This document shows, one piece after another, positions 1 to 11,475 of a stretch of 64,000 bases of DNA (within the stretch, counting starts at the first letter, position 1; every line of letters begins with the position of its first letter). The notes under the pieces are model-generated. The model was not told the origin of the DNA, ran no database searches, and worked only from the letters and a program-made list of their open reading frames with translations. The stretch covers positions 6,893,001-6,957,000 of the forward strand of contig WPIO01000002.1 of assembly GCA_009760855.2 (NCBI GenBank), in the 5' to 3' direction. The position numbers were made by a program, and so were the translations under genes. The stretch comes from Cristatella mucedo. Lineage: Eukaryota; Bryozoa; Phylactolaemata; Cristatellidae.

Positions 1-558
1 CGAACCCAGCCTGGGTACATACCCAGGCTGGGTTCTGCACAACCAAAAATAAGAAATATCATTTTGATGGAAGCATTTCATTTCAGTGTATTATCAATGC
101 AGAAAATACGTGATTGTTGAGTATGCAGGTATCGGACATGGGTTATGGGTGCACTGCACATAGCTAGCCACTAGTGCTAGCCTAACCGTCTTAATCGGTC
201 CTTCTTGAGATTCTAGTTTAACCTCAAGGTTGGCCAGGCATCAACCAATAACAGAATATTTACCATGTATTTATTGTTGTATTCTTAGGGCGAAATACCA
301 CTAAGAAATAGACATTTTGAAGTAGTCAAGTTTTAATGAGGAACAGAGCACCAAGCACTGGCTCCAGAGAGCATCTGTGCCTCATAGGGCAGACCTATAT
401 ACTATGTCTAAGGTACTGGGTACGACGGTTCGGGCCCCGTGCTGATTGACAGTAGTGGTAAGCCAAAAGGGAGGACTGAATAGCCAGCGCACGTGGTCGG
501 CCCGGTCGGGCCGAGCCTAAAAGTTTTGTCAGCCACCGCACGTTGCTGTGTGGTAGAT
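1..558. other. No gene seen
   Basis: No open frame with splice signals and no recognisable repeat was found in this stretch. It is mixed-composition single-copy-looking sequence. Confidence 0.5.
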
Positions 559-672
559 GACATCACAATACTTATCACTTACGACGTTGATACTTAAGCA
601 TTGGTATGCATATTCGACATCACAATACTTATCACTTACGACGTTGATATTTAAGCATTGGTATGCATATTC
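559..672. repeat. 57-bp tandem duplication
   Basis: Two adjacent 57-bp units, 559-615 and 616-672, start with GACATCACAATACTT and end with GTATGCATATTC. I count one difference (C versus T) between them. This points to a recent local duplication, or to an assembly artefact. Confidence 0.9.
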
Positions 673-825
673 TTGTATTTATATCGCTAGTGTATGCTTA
701 AGTGCGAGTATATTTCTGTAAATGTATGCTTGCATATAGGTCTGCTTGTGAAGGTGCTCATCACTCATCAGTGTAAGCACCGTAGCCCACGGGTCTTCGC
801 CCAAGAGATAAGGTGCTGCTCTTCA

Positions 826-909
826 TAACAGAGGTCAAGACGGATGTCGAAAATGCACCAACCAATTTAGATGTGATATCCCTGTCCAAACAAGCCCGAA
901 TTTTAGCAA
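826..909 (-). mobile_element. L2-like LINE fragment
   Basis: On the minus strand the translation contains FAKIRACLDRDITSKLVGAF. This matches the reverse-transcriptase C-terminal side of the longer L2-like copies at 34.4 kb and 45.6 kb (IARIWACL and TTSKLVNAF). The fragment is short and decayed, and abuts a SINE-A 3' piece. Confidence 0.75.
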
Positions 910-913
910 AGCT

Positions 914-972
914 TATAGCCGTTAAGGCTCTTCTGCTGCTATACAAAAAAAGGTTGTTAAATCAGCTAACTT
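914..972 (+). mobile_element. SINE-A 3' fragment
   Basis: It contains the SINE-A 3' signature TAGCCGTTAAGGCTCTTCTG, then GCTATACAAAA and AAATCAGCT. The tRNA-like head is missing. It sits at the edge of a minus-strand LINE fragment. Confidence 0.7.
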
Positions 973-1109
973 TTGTATCGTTGGTACATGTTTTTATTTG
1001 CGCAATTTTATGTGCGGTCGACGAATGACCGAAAGTTTATTTTGGTCATGTACGCAAACTCAATGCTGGTTGGCACTATTGTACCGGCTCCCCATCATGT
1101 ATTGAATTG

Positions 1110-1320
1110 GTTTCAAGATCCTCAAACTGACTTACACTTCACTTCACTCACTTGCATTAGCCTACCTATCTGATTTCTTTAATCCACATGTGTGCTTTTG
1201 CACTACCAGCTATTCAGCATCAGGTCATCTCGACGTCTCTCTTTTAAATTAAAATCCTTTGGTGATTGACCCTTCAGTTCATAATGCGATTATCGCGCCT
1301 TTACAAGAACTGAGTAACTT
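1110..1320 (+). mobile_element. Degenerate L2-like 3' region
   Basis: The order of short matches (TTCACTCACTTGCATTAGCC, then ACCTATCTGATTTC, then AAATCCTTTGGTGATTG) follows the L2-like copies at 19.7 and 45.9 kb. Decay is heavy, so this is a weak call. Confidence 0.35.
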
Positions 1321-1328
1321 CAGCCAAG

Positions 1329-2135
1329 ATGTGTGTGTGCATGCGTGTGTTTATGTGAGTGTGTGTGTATGTGTAGGTGTGTATGTGTGCATATGTGTGC
1401 ACATTAACGTGTTAGTGTTAGTTATGTAGGTGGGTGGGCTTGTTCGTATACATGTGCATGCGTGCACATTTACATGTGTGAGTTCTTGTATGTATCCGCT
1501 TGACTTTGTGCATGCAAGCATGTGCGCACGTGTCTGCGTGTGTTTGTGCATTTACCTTTATGGGTACTAATCTGACGGTGGGTATCGTGAAATATGTGTA
1601 TGTCTCGTATGGTCGTGCAATGCGATGTGTGCAGTGTTTGTACATGACTTACACTTGCATGCATGTGTGTGTTTCTTCTGTGTGATTTCATAGAGTTTGT
1701 TTGTCAGTTGTCTATTAGTATGCATGTGCATATAAGGTTTGTCTGTATTAGTGTGCATGTCCTTGCACAACGTTCCATGTGTGCGAGCACACACGGAGTT
1801 TTGTGTTTCTGCTTTGGTATATTAGTGTGTGCAGTTTCTTGAGGTTCAGGATTTCCATATTCAGTTTTTGTAATTGCGGATCGGCACAAATATCGTTCAT
1901 GGTATTTTTATTTAGAGGTGCCATTTTATGTGCACTATGCTTGCACGTTGTTTTTTGTGTCGTAAGCATGTTTGTTAGTGCTTAATAACTGGAGAATGTG
2001 AACTGTACACTTGTTTGAAAGTATGTTTGCTATTTTATCGGTTTGTCGCTGATTTTGTTTGGCGAGAAAATCTTTGTATAGGAGCAAGTGAGTCTGTGTG
2101 TATGTAGAGGTGGGTTTGTTTGTGTGTGTGTGTGT
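1329..2135. repeat. TG-rich simple-sequence tract
   Basis: The tract is dominated by TGTGTG and TGCATG words, with pure (TG)n near 2119-2140. Overlapping short open frames on both strands encode Cys/Val or His/Thr runs and are products of the repeat, not genes. Confidence 0.85.
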
Positions 2136-2289
2136 GTGTGCTTGGATTTGAGAAGTAGTGTCTCTTATCGAGAGTTGCATGATTTATACATTCGTTTTGG
2201 CTGCATTAAAGTCCAATGAACGTACTAAAGTTATGCGAAGCACGTGAAAACATCTATTGGCAGTCCAGATCAAAACATATTGTTCGTAT

Positions 2290-2421
2290 GGATAGCCCAG
2301 GAGGAAGGTCCTCCAGGTTTGGATCCTGCAGTGCTCGACCCTTTACTGATAACTGCTAGTGGCAGTGAAATCCGTCAAGGCTCTTCTGCTGCTATACAAA
2401 TGAGGCTGCAAAATCAGCTTA
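2290..2421 (+). mobile_element. SINE-A copy, decayed
   Basis: A box-B-like GGTTTGGATCCTGC is followed by GACCCTTTACTG and the SINE-A 3' signature AAGGCTCTTCTGCTGCTATA, then AAATCAGCTT. The body is recognisable but the 5' head is eroded. Confidence 0.65.
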
Positions 2422-2467
2422 AGCCTTTACTCAGACTTCGTTCCAATAGGATCCTTAATGACCTCTT

Positions 2468-3250
2468 TTGTCTGTCCTGGCATTGAGAGGCCACCAGCCT
2501 CTGTTATCTTCTCTGCTGCAGCACATTCCTCAGAGCCCAAATAAATGCTTGCCTTGCCTACATTCGATTCTGGATGAATATTTCCTTGAAATAAACGCCG
2601 ATAAAACAGAACTGCTGCTCATAAGGCACCCCAAGCGTATGCCTGAACTAGAATATTGCTCTTCTAAAAAAGTTATGCTGTTGTCTGACTATCGCCGTGT
2701 GTTCGGAATTTAGGTGTCTTCGACAGCTGCCTAAATTTTGAAAGCTTCGTTAAGAAGACTACTTCCACAGCTAGCCATCACGTCCGATCCCTATCTAAGA
2801 TGAGGAACTGTCCTCCACGATGGCTTGCCAACAATTTAACTAGCTTCTTGATTATGTCTCGGCTAGATTATTGCATTTAACTTTTGCCTGGGATACTTAA
2901 AACAAAGCCACTAGGCCACTGCAGCTGGCGATGAATATGGCTGCAAGTCTAGTTTACAAATCCCGTAGATTTGAACATATGTCTCCTTTGCTGAAAGAGC
3001 TTAGATGGCTGCTAGCTGATCAACGAATACAGAGTAAAGTTATTACGCTGGCCCACAAGGCCCACCACGGCTCGGCTCCTTCATACCTGTCGGAACTGCT
3101 GCACCAGTTTCAGCCTCCTCGTGCCCTCAGGTCTTGTGTGAATAATAAATTAGCTGTTCCATTCCTCAGGGTAAGACCATTGGCGACAGAAAGTTTTGTT
3201 CCGCAGGTCCTAGACTGCGGAGCTCACTGCCACATTTTTTAAGAATAGAT
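2468..3250 (+). mobile_element. LINE-B reverse-transcriptase 3' part
   Basis: Translation in several frames gives the end of a non-LTR reverse transcriptase: INADKTELLLI, then a stretch matching SRLDYC, then LHQFQPPRALRSCVNNKLAV. It is about 780 bp, broken by frameshifts and stops. The same LINE, distinct from the L2-like family, recurs at 25.6 kb (LHQFKPLRALRSCTDNTLAV). It is a dead copy. Confidence 0.75.
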
Positions 3251-3338
3251 TTTATTTGCTGTAATCCAAAATTGGTTTTGCGAATCTTAAGGTAGGATTA
3301 CGTATTTGGCAGTCCTGTGTCTAGATTGTATTTTGAAA

Positions 3339-3515
3339 AGCCGTGATGGCACACTAGGTAAGGCGGTTGCTTTTACGACCTCCGTCCCGAGGTCGTGGGT
3401 TCGATTCCTGCGGTGGGCGACCCATTATTGCCACTGCAAGCGGTGGTGATAGCCGTAAAGGCTCTTCTGTCGCTATACAAAAAGAGGCTGTTTAAGCAGC
3501 GAGGATTTATTTATT
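3339..3515 (+). mobile_element. SINE-A, near full length
   Basis: It starts AGCCGTGATGGCACACTAGG, which is box-A like. A perfect box B, GGTTCGATTCC, lies about 60 bp downstream. The body contains GCCACTGCAAGCGGTGG and AGCCGTAAAGGCTCTTCTG, and the tail is AGGATTTATTTATTTATT. It is a tRNA-derived SINE by its internal RNA polymerase III promoter. Confidence 0.92.
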
Positions 3516-3800
3516 TATTAGTCATTTTCCTGGCACTCTACTAGCGAACACTCAAAAACTTGAATACCTTCAAATCGTTGCATCTGACGACATTACGGGT
3601 CACCGAGCAGGTCTGGATGAATCGAAATGGAACTGTGCTGTTTGGGAGCGATTTAGTGGTAGACATCCAAGTAAAAGTAATGTATTTATGTCCATGCAAA
3701 TAGTGTATCAAGACTTACTCAAGCCATTTTATCAAACATGCCGGACGCAGCAATTAGCAATGCTGCAGAGAGATACAGAAACTAGCGGATCGGGCTTCTA

Positions 3801-3878
3801 GACCAGCCTGGCAATTACATGACGCCGGGATTCCCTAAATTGACCAGCAATTACATGACCGCCGGGATTCCCCAAAAA
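3801..3878. repeat. Imperfect tandem duplication of about 40 bp
   Basis: GACCAGCCTGGCAATTACAT at 3801 is repeated at 3842 as GACCAGCAATTACATG, and both units run on through CGCCGGGATTCCC. The second unit has a 4-bp deletion and a 1-bp insertion. Confidence 0.85.
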
Positions 3879-4899
3879 CACCGTCACGACGTTATTGTGT
3901 TATGTATCATGGCATACGTCGGAATATAGGCCTAATAGAAAGGAGAGAGACCAGAAAAGGATAAAAGGAAAATACCTCCTAAGCACCGGTAGGCTGCAAT
4001 GCAGGCAATCAGGCTGGCTAGCTGGCAGATACACGCAGGAACCGGAAATGGGATTGCCATACCTCCGCCGAGTGCTGTCATAGTTAGGGGCAAGCAGGAA
4101 GGTTAGAAACGGAGTACTTACGGAGTGTCTTATCTCCACACAGTACATTAAATGCACGTATTGTTAATAACCAAAGACTGATAGGGTGTGAGGGAACTAG
4201 TTAAGGACAAAGCTACGTCAAGTTCAGCGCCGATCTCTGCCCACTAATAACTGACCGGAGAGCGTTTCCGAAGTCTCCGACGACAGACCCGTTTTGCCGT
4301 GGATACGCGGCAACTGAGTGCATTTACCGTGCCCCATCGGCTATATAGCCTCTATCGCCTCCAGCTAACGTCAGAACCCATAGTACATATGTTATGGGAC
4401 AGTGTCTCCGGGGCGGCTGTTCTAATGGAGTCTCACGGTGACATGAAGACACGAGCGGGCGAACGTGAGTGGTGAACGAGACTCTGTGGTGGGCCACATG
4501 CTTACGTCAAAGGCTCAACCACTCGCCATAGGCGTGGCATACATCAGCGGCCTAAAAGCCACAGGCACAAAACACATCCTCACTAAAAGCCCGGATGTGA
4601 CAAGGTACAGCCTACAGGTCATGTTCGGAGCCACAAACGGCCGATTAACGATAGTACCCAAGGAAGCTAGAAGCACTGACTTCAATGCTAAGTGTACACA
4701 CTCTTCCTCAACGCCCACAGATAACCTTTTTAAAAATCTATGCTGATGGCGACTACCGGATAGTCGGTTCTAGATTGCCGAGTATGACGTATACTGATGA
4801 TCGATCAATGCCGGATGCAGCTGCGTAATTTTATTGGTGAGTTAGCTCCTCAATCATGACAAGACTCGGTCAGCCCCGTCGACGCTGATCGGTACATGT
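3879..4899. other. No gene seen
   Basis: Open frames here (for example 4465-4746 and 3900-4157) lack splice signals or recognisable motifs. No repeat was recognised. Confidence 0.45.
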
Positions 4900-5105
4900 C
4901 TGTACGCCTTCGGTAGTAGCTCTTAAACTGCTCCCCTGACTCTGCTATGCTTCCCAATTTCTCTTTGTTTCGCGAGATGAAGTATGTTGGCTACCGAATG
5001 ATTAGCAGAAGTAGCTTAGGCTGTGAATGGGCTATACACAACTCTCCTGCGTATCACCCACATACTCTTTGTGGAGTTGCAGACGGCGATACATTAAATT
5101 AAATT
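4900..5105 (+). mobile_element. LINE-B 3' end
   Basis: The run GAGATGAAGTATGTTGGCTA, then ACCGAATG, GGCTGTGAATGGGCTATAC and CTTTGTGGAG matches the 3' UTR of the LINE-B copy at 26.2 kb. The tail is ATTAAATTAAATTA. Confidence 0.75.
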
Positions 5106-8100
5106 AGTTGGCCTTTTTCCATTGAGGAAGTGGTTATATCATTGCGATTGCCAGAGATGATATCTGTCTCCCTAGCTCATTTGCGGTGACCTACGACTTT
5201 TCTATTCAGGCATGAACTCGGTGGCTTCAGTTCTATTTTAAGAAACCCAGGGCAGAGCTTCGAGGCGAGTCACATAAATAAAGAGCTCAAATGATTAAGG
5301 ATAACATGGTTATCTCACGTTTACTAGGGTTAAATACTGTAGCTTTACGATGCAGAGCAAAAGGTGACTGTTCAGCTTAACGGTGTAGCGTCCTCTAGAG
5401 TAAGTGCGGCTATCCGTGCATGTAAGACGCAATTTGTTGGAAGCCGATTTGTACTGTACATATTAGTCCGTTAATTCTGGCTGTCTTATTTACCCCAGCT
5501 TTTGCTTATCTGTGTCCCAATCCTATACAGTTCTAGCTCAGGTAAATTGTTTACAATATTCTCACCGGTTCCAACAAGGTATATCATTTGAACAAGCATG
5601 ATAAAGGTAGTAACATCGTCGTGCAGTTCATTTGCAGCTGTATTTCTAAGTATTATAATTTTATAATCACTATTTGGGTATTTTCTAAACTTTAATTTTT
5701 AATAAAACTATTTAGTTCGGCCTATCCAGGGTGGTTATCTTAGTTCTCCACACTTACCATTCCAACTGAAGGTTATTGATTTGTAGCGCACACGAGAAAC
5801 TCTACCAATCCCGTGTTGGATTTCATTATTAATTTAGAGGTTACCTATCTCCATTTTATTCCGTCTCGGCACATATCTGATAATGTATATACAGCTGTAT
5901 TGTAGGTGCATATCGACTTATGCAATACAGGTGTTTCTAACGTCCAGAGTTTGGTTACGGGCAAGATTTTTTCTACGCTCCAGTGTATTAGACCGAAGGT
6001 AAAATGCTCGCATGTCACAAGCATGTCGTGGGTCCACTTCTTGCAGTTGATAACTCTGTATTGCTCCCTGAAAAAGAAGCTATAGCCTCAAAGTATTTTC
6101 CAACTCTAAATAAAATAAATGCGGCTCTAGAGACAACTGACCTCTACTTCAGCCCCTGAGCCTAAGCTAGGATGGGGGTCTTCGGCTTTTAGCGATACAG
6201 GTAATGTAATGGGCCTGAGTTCAGCAGCGAGGAACCCTTTATTGCCCACTGCAGGTAGGGTGATATTCGTTTGGCTATTATATAGCTAATAAAACGAGAC
6301 TGCTGCCTCAGCAGACCTCTATATTGTAGCTTTACTTCTCACGCGCAGTCGTAGGCGTAGCCTTTCCAAAAACGCAGTGAGTCCCTTTGGTTTTATGCAA
6401 AAAATGACCACTTTTGTTTTGTTCTCGCCGCTTTCTTAGGTTCTAGTAAATCTAGCAAGCTATAATGTGCTTTAAATACAGCAAGCAAAATATATTGAAA
6501 GCGGCCGCCTTTTAGTCCAGCCTTATCCTTGTCCTTAATATTGTTTTTGCAGGACAGAAAAATGGAAAATGGACTGTGCTGATTGAAAGAGTGTTTTTAT
6601 GAAAGTTAGCAACTTCATAATTAAAAAATTATAATTATAAAAACTTTCTGGGCCCATCAAAGAGAATTAAATATCTTATCAATTCACTTTACACAAGCAG
6701 AGAATTATGCCAAATGACTACACAAAATGTCTACAATTTCAGCGTAAAATTAAGATTCGACCGCTTCGTTTATATAGCTGCAGAAACACATTGTCACTCC
6801 CCTTTGCAGTGGACAAAAAGAATTGCCTGTCTCGGGACTAAAAAAAACACTTAAATGAATCGTGAAGTATTGTCACTCTACCCCCAGGGGCAGCTAGGTA
6901 TCATTAAGCTGAGACCAGTTTTGCAAGCAAATAAAGGACAATGCTCACGTACAAAGATAGTGCTGCGAGAAACACGTCGACTTTTAGCCTCCTTTAAAAA
7001 CAAATTTCAAGTCGGGTTACCTCATGTCAGGCGTTAGTGAACTCCTTGCTTTAAAGTGTAGGGAGTAAAAGCTTGGTTTGGAAAGAATTGGACATTATAC
7101 CGGTACGACAAGCAGTGTAGAGGCAAGCTATTAGAAGCGTACGTTACGTTACGTATTAGAAGCATTGCGAAGGCTGAGGTGCAACGACTCACCGACCCGA
7201 AGGCCTCCCTACTCTGAAAAGAGCGCCTACCCGGGGCCTCCGGGCGATGGCTTCTGTCGAGCCGGCCGCGCAAGTCTTAGTCGGGATAATCGCCATAATT
7301 TTCGCACAAAGTGATGTATTTTTTTTCAAAAGTATGACGCGCCAGTTTTGGCACCCGTGATCCAGCGTCCTGGGACTTATGCCTCCTTGCCCCCTTCCGT
7401 GCACCTCTGGATCTCTTTAGCTCTTGATCGGAGCGGGTATACCTACCTGGGATTAGAATCATTTGTGTATGCCCGAAACTCGAACTGTTACCTTGGTTTT
7501 TAAAGTTTCAATCTTGATGATTAGTGTAGATTAAAAAAGTTCCTCAGTTGCTACAAACGATCTTTTAAGGACAGCCTCGTTGTGCAGACAGGAAACACAG
7601 TTATATAAGCTTCGAATGCATTTGGCTGACCGCTCGTAGGTCCAAACATGGCCAAGCTTGCCGCTGAGAACACCCGTTATCCTGGCATCGGCTCTCTCAT
7701 CAAATCTAAGAGACATTCTGTTCGGTAATGCTTACAGCTTTTCGTGAATTTTTAACTCAGGAGGAAACTGTGCAACACTTAGCCGAACGTCAAAGAAAGA
7801 TTTGATCCTCGAAATCCTGAAATCCTTTTCTCACAAATTACTACCTATGTCATCTTTGACACGTATTATCTCTAACACTATGCCAGCAAAGAGACGCATC
7901 GTTGGCCTGATTTGAAGTATTGAGGCAACTTGATTAAATGCCAATCGTGTAAATATACCGGCATCTGTATGTTTCTTATCTTTCTTGACGTCTTAAGCAG
8001 TGATGTACATTATGGCATTTAAGTCAGCCAAACTAAAATTAGTTGTCTACGATTGACTCAGGTAAAATTCACAATGAGTGAAGAAGTTATAAAATGAGTG

Positions 8101-8178
8101 TTAAGCAGCTTTGAACAGACTCATTTTATATATTATTAGAAATTACCTCCGAAAGAGTGGACAAAATTAATAAAATAT
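5106..8178. other. Intergenic, mostly featureless
   Basis: AT-rich sequence. A weak SINE-A-like stretch lies at about 6232-6320 (CCTTTATTGCCCACTGCAG, then GCTATTATATAGC). A minus-strand frame at 7531-7716 looks mildly protein-like, but I could not place it in a gene. Confidence 0.4.
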
Positions 8179-8184
8179 TTTATT
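8179..8184 (-). promoter_or_regulatory. Poly(A) signal AATAAA
   Basis: AATAAA on the minus strand, about 180 bases after the stop codon at 8364, in the position expected for the 3' UTR of the exon at 8364-8653. Confidence 0.45.
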
Positions 8185-8363
8185 TAGGCTGTCCGTAACC
8201 AATAGCGTTAAAAACCTTTCAAATTTGGACCACACAGCTAAACTCCGCAAACAAGATCTAAAGTATCCTTAAAAAAAAACAGTGTACAAATTGTCCACAA
8301 CAGAAAGTGTTGGAAAGTAACAAACTAAGCAAACCCACATAAAATTATATCTTGTTCTCCTCC

Positions 8364-8653
8364 TCATTTCAGGTTGATGTAGGGCTTTCGCTTTGGTGAA
8401 ATTGATCTTTTTGTCTCACGTTGACTCTCGTTGGATCTGAACTTCAGACATGGACATACAAACTCAAAGCAGCGGCAGCAGCAGGCGAGACAACTGAAGG
8501 TGCTTTTCTTTTTAGTCGCTGAATGACGCTCCATGTTAGATAGGGTGCTAGATTGCGAGATAAGAACTTTTTCCGATCCCTTCGCCGATTTGTCGCCTCC
8601 TTCTCGAACAACGTGCGGCCGGCCTTCATCAATCAAACCGACCTTGCCCTCCG
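8364..8653 (-). CDS. Alternative terminal exon of minus-strand gene
   Basis: A clean acceptor (CGTTTCCTGATCGTGTTGCAG) at 8654 opens 95 codons in phase 1, ending in TGA at 8364. The predicted tail is basic and Ser/Lys-rich, contains LACCCRCFEFVCPC with seven cysteines in a 15-residue span, and ends KRKPYINLK. Clustered cysteines next to basic residues can be acylated at membranes, but that is speculation. The incoming phase matches the donor of exon 12,300-12,510 directly, which would make this an alternative C-terminus to exons 10,703-10,866 and 10,537-10,605. The product is not recognised. An independent gene's last exon is the alternative. Confidence 0.5.
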
Positions 8654-10221
8654 CTGCAACACGATCAGGAAACGCGACAGCGGCAATAGTGTGAACTCAA
8701 CTTTTTAAGACCATAAAAGTATTCATTAGCTTCTATTAATAGTGGCTGCTCACCGAACTGGCTTTTTGATTATCTTCTTATGGGGGAAAGATAGCTAAGG
8801 AACGCAATGCCTCCCATGCCTACTTGTTTTGTTTTTGTCGCTGCATCTAAATGTAGACCTAGCGAAGGCATCAACCTTATGTAGAAAGGCTCCAACGCTG
8901 TAGCTCCATGGCTACGCAAAAAAGTTCTGCTCCGATCATAAGGAACTTATATCGTATTAAAATCATAGGTAAAGGGGAATGGTACTTTTTTTTTTTATAA
9001 ACCCAACCTCATACGTTAAATATTCAAGACCAGTTTGTAAAGGCAGTGCTGTTATGGATTTATTTACGCTATGGTTTCTTGACACTGATGACCAATGTTC
9101 CCAAGGTTCGGCAATTGTTAACTGAGAACAGCCGTTGACTTTTTACTATAATCGTGAGGCTTCCGCTTCCAAGAGAACATTCGAGGAGGTGAGTAAAATA
9201 CGCAAACCCAAATTCGTCATCGGTGTTCAATTACTAGAGGGAAAGCTGAACATGCCATCACATGTTTACCAGTAACTGCAGTTTAACGATTCTCGGTTAT
9301 TTTTATCGCGTTCTTCCTTTGAGAGATTTTTATGAAGCCGCTATTAAAATTCCCGGTTTATCTGACTGATGGTGGTGCGCATAGCCGCCGCTCACCACAT
9401 CATAAATGCGATGGACTGGTCCGTTCAGCAAGTGCTGCAGCTGTATTTTGTTTCCCAGAGAATAATTTAGGTCTTCAATGAAGGATCAATCGTAAGTATA
9501 TATTTCTAGAAGCTTCAAACTGACTCACCGGCATCTTCTTACAAATTTACAAATTTTAATTCAGAGCATAGATCGTGCAAGCATAGACTTTCCTCAAATA
9601 TGTCTCTGTCATGGCATTGCATTTGCAACGTATATGTACAGATATTGAAACGATTGCAAATAAATATAAACTCTCAACCTGCTAAGGACATATTGCATAT
9701 CCATTTGAAGCTATACGTATTCTGAATGTCAAGAGGGAAACGTTCATAAGTGTCCCTGCACGCATTGCTTCACCTAAAACATCAGATCCTCCTCCAGGAA
9801 CGTGGATTTAAAGTACGATACAAGATGGCTAGAATTTTAAAATTTTTTTTTTAAATTCATCCAAAACTCAACAAATGAGATGGCTTTGTGACGTGTGCTG
9901 GGATGGTTTAATAGACAAAAGAGGCTTTATACTCCCTGGATGAGGATATCGAACCGCTTCGAACCCTCTTTAAAGTCCTTTCAGCCACTCTTGCATTCAA
10001 GCTAACTCCTTGTTGATTGTCTGACACACTTGTAAGGAAGGTACACTTGCGTTAGAAAGCTGTTGCAGAGGCTTAATTGGCGGCGCCGGTGGGTCTCCAT
10101 GGAAATCGAAACAAGCTGCCGGGCCTGTTCCCCTTCGGAGCACGAGTTGGGGCTAGGTTTCCATGCGCGATCTTACTTTCCATATGGCTGCAATATAATT
10201 AGACGCAATTTTTTTATTAAA
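8654..10221. other. Intron, no feature seen
   Basis: AT-rich sequence with no convincing exon, and no repeat that I recognise. Confidence 0.4.
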
Positions 10222-10372
10222 ATTTAGCTGATTTAATAGCCCCATTTACATAGAGGACGAAGAGCCTAAATGGCTATCAATGCCTCTTGCAGTCGGCAAA
10301 ATATGAAGGTCCGCTCACTGCTAGACTCGAACCCACAACCTGGTCGTGAAGCGCGAGCACCTTAACACTGGG
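10222..10372 (-). mobile_element. SINE-A copy
   Basis: In reverse orientation: TTAGCTGATTTAATAGCC, GGCTATCAATGCCTCTTGCA, then box-B complement GACTCGAACCC and ACCTGGTCGTGAAGC. Diverged but nearly full length. Confidence 0.75.
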
Positions 10373-10519
10373 CTTGATGATCTGATGAGCTCATTCTTTC
10401 TTGGTAGAGTTAAAAAGGCCGCCTTTGAATTGTGAGTTCAGGCTCGGCAAATGTTGCTGCAATTTTATATTAGAGAGATCTAAAGAAATCTGCAGGTCCT
10501 TACGAGATCGGGTGGCCAG

Positions 10520-10525
10520 TTTATT
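10520..10525 (-). promoter_or_regulatory. Poly(A) signal AATAAA
   Basis: AATAAA on the minus strand, 12 bases after the TGA stop of the exon at 10,537-10,605. The distance is short but plausible. Confidence 0.35.
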
Positions 10526-10536
10526 TTAGGATGGTC

Positions 10537-10605
10537 TCAGCAGCTTTCCCAGAGCAGTTCTTGTTCGGGGGCCGTCGCCCCGAGACAATCCACATTTGTA
10601 GTTCT
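10537..10605 (-). CDS. Candidate last exon of minus-strand gene
   Basis: Acceptor AATGCTTACCCAG at 10,606. In phase 0, as required by the donor of exon 10,703-10,866, it reads RTTNVDCLGATAPEQELL, then WESC and stop, followed by AATAAA. All three frames are open for part of this GC-richer stretch, so the frame choice rests on the phase match. The polypyrimidine tract is poor (A-rich). No homology is recognised. Confidence 0.3.
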   Translation of the reverse strand, partial: RTTNVDCLGATAPEQELLWESC

Positions 10606-10702
10606 CTGGGTAAGCATTTTTTTTAAAGATTGACCTACAAATGTGCCTTCCTGGCAACCCACCACTGGTGGCAGCCATTACGCTCTCCAAATAATGACTT
10701 AC

Positions 10703-10866
10703 AGTTTCTTTCAGCACGAAATTTACCGCGGGTTGCGTGCCTTCCGTGCCAAACAACTTATGGCCCTCCGAAAGCTCTTCTCGGCAGCGATTTGGGTACG
10801 CTGAATCCGGATCTGGATCCACGTGAGGCTCAAGAGGTCTGCCAGTCATAATGAGGCTGAAGAGGT
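10703..10866 (-). CDS. Internal exon of minus-strand gene
   Basis: The donor ACT|GTAAGT at 10,702 is consensus. The acceptor GATTCATTAG at 10,867 gives phase 1, which fits the upstream donor at 12,299. The 54 codons include EPHVDPDPDSAYPNRC and KLFGTEGTQPAVNFVLKET. An alternative acceptor (GACTGGCAG) lies inside and would shift the phase. The acceptor side carries a short direct repeat, ACCTCTTCAGCCTCA and ACCTCTTGAGCCTCA. Product not recognised. Confidence 0.45.
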
Positions 10867-11351
10867 CTAATGAATCAATTTCAAGAACCTCAGTACGTTG
10901 TACTCGCTTCTCACTTTACATCGAAGTTCACTCGCTTTCGCTAGCCTAGCTATCTAACTTCCTTGCTCATCGAGTTGGCTTGCATCAGCAGCCCCTCATA
11001 AATCTGATCACCTAACCGCCCCTCGTGCTAATTTGAACTCATTTGGCGATTGATCGAACCCTTAAATAGGATGAACTGAAGTTGGAGCCTCGCTCTCGAA
11101 TACACTCATTGTCTGCAATGATCTTGCGTCCGTAAAAACTCAGCTCACGATGAATCTGTTCCGATCACCTTTCCCTGTGCCTCAGTGAAATTCTCTTTGT
11201 TCCGGTATGGTTTGTGTGCATACCTATGCATTATTAAGTGCATGTTACGCGCTATGACAGTTCTTACTGAACGGTAGTGGCAAGTGCCTTCATATTTGCT
11301 CTAGAATTCTTCTTTGCTAGTTGTAGTGTGTATAAAAAAAGATTGTATATA

Positions 11352-11475
11352 TCACCGCCTGTAACTCCACGAAGCCATAAAGACTAAGAGGGTGTTACGC
11401 AGGAGAGTTTTGTATAGCGCACTCACAGCCTAAGCGGCTTTCGGTAAGCATTCGGGAGCCAACGGACTTCCTTTT
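11352..11475 (-). mobile_element. LINE-B 3' end
   Basis: The reverse complement carries CTCCTGCGTAACACCCTCTT and the preceding AAAGCCGCTTAGGCTGTGAG, matching the 3' tails at 5.0 and 26.2 kb. Confidence 0.65.

Noticed and set aside
1351-2180. Several overlapping 60-80 codon frames on both strands
   Set aside because: They lie in a TG-rich tract and encode His/Thr or Cys/Val runs dictated by the repeat.
3339-3515. tRNA gene
   Set aside because: Boxes A and B are present, but the sequence cannot fold as a complete cloverleaf, continues into a long conserved body, and recurs as a dispersed family, so it is a SINE.
7531-7716. Minus-strand terminal exon (SLRFDERADARITGVLSGK)
   Set aside because: Lies beyond the poly(A) signal of the 8.4-kb end, with no clear link to the gene; left uncalled.
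10885-11300. Possible L2-like fragment
   Set aside because: A few words match in order (TCACTTTACATCG, CTAGCCTAGCTATCTAAC), but divergence is too high to call by eye.
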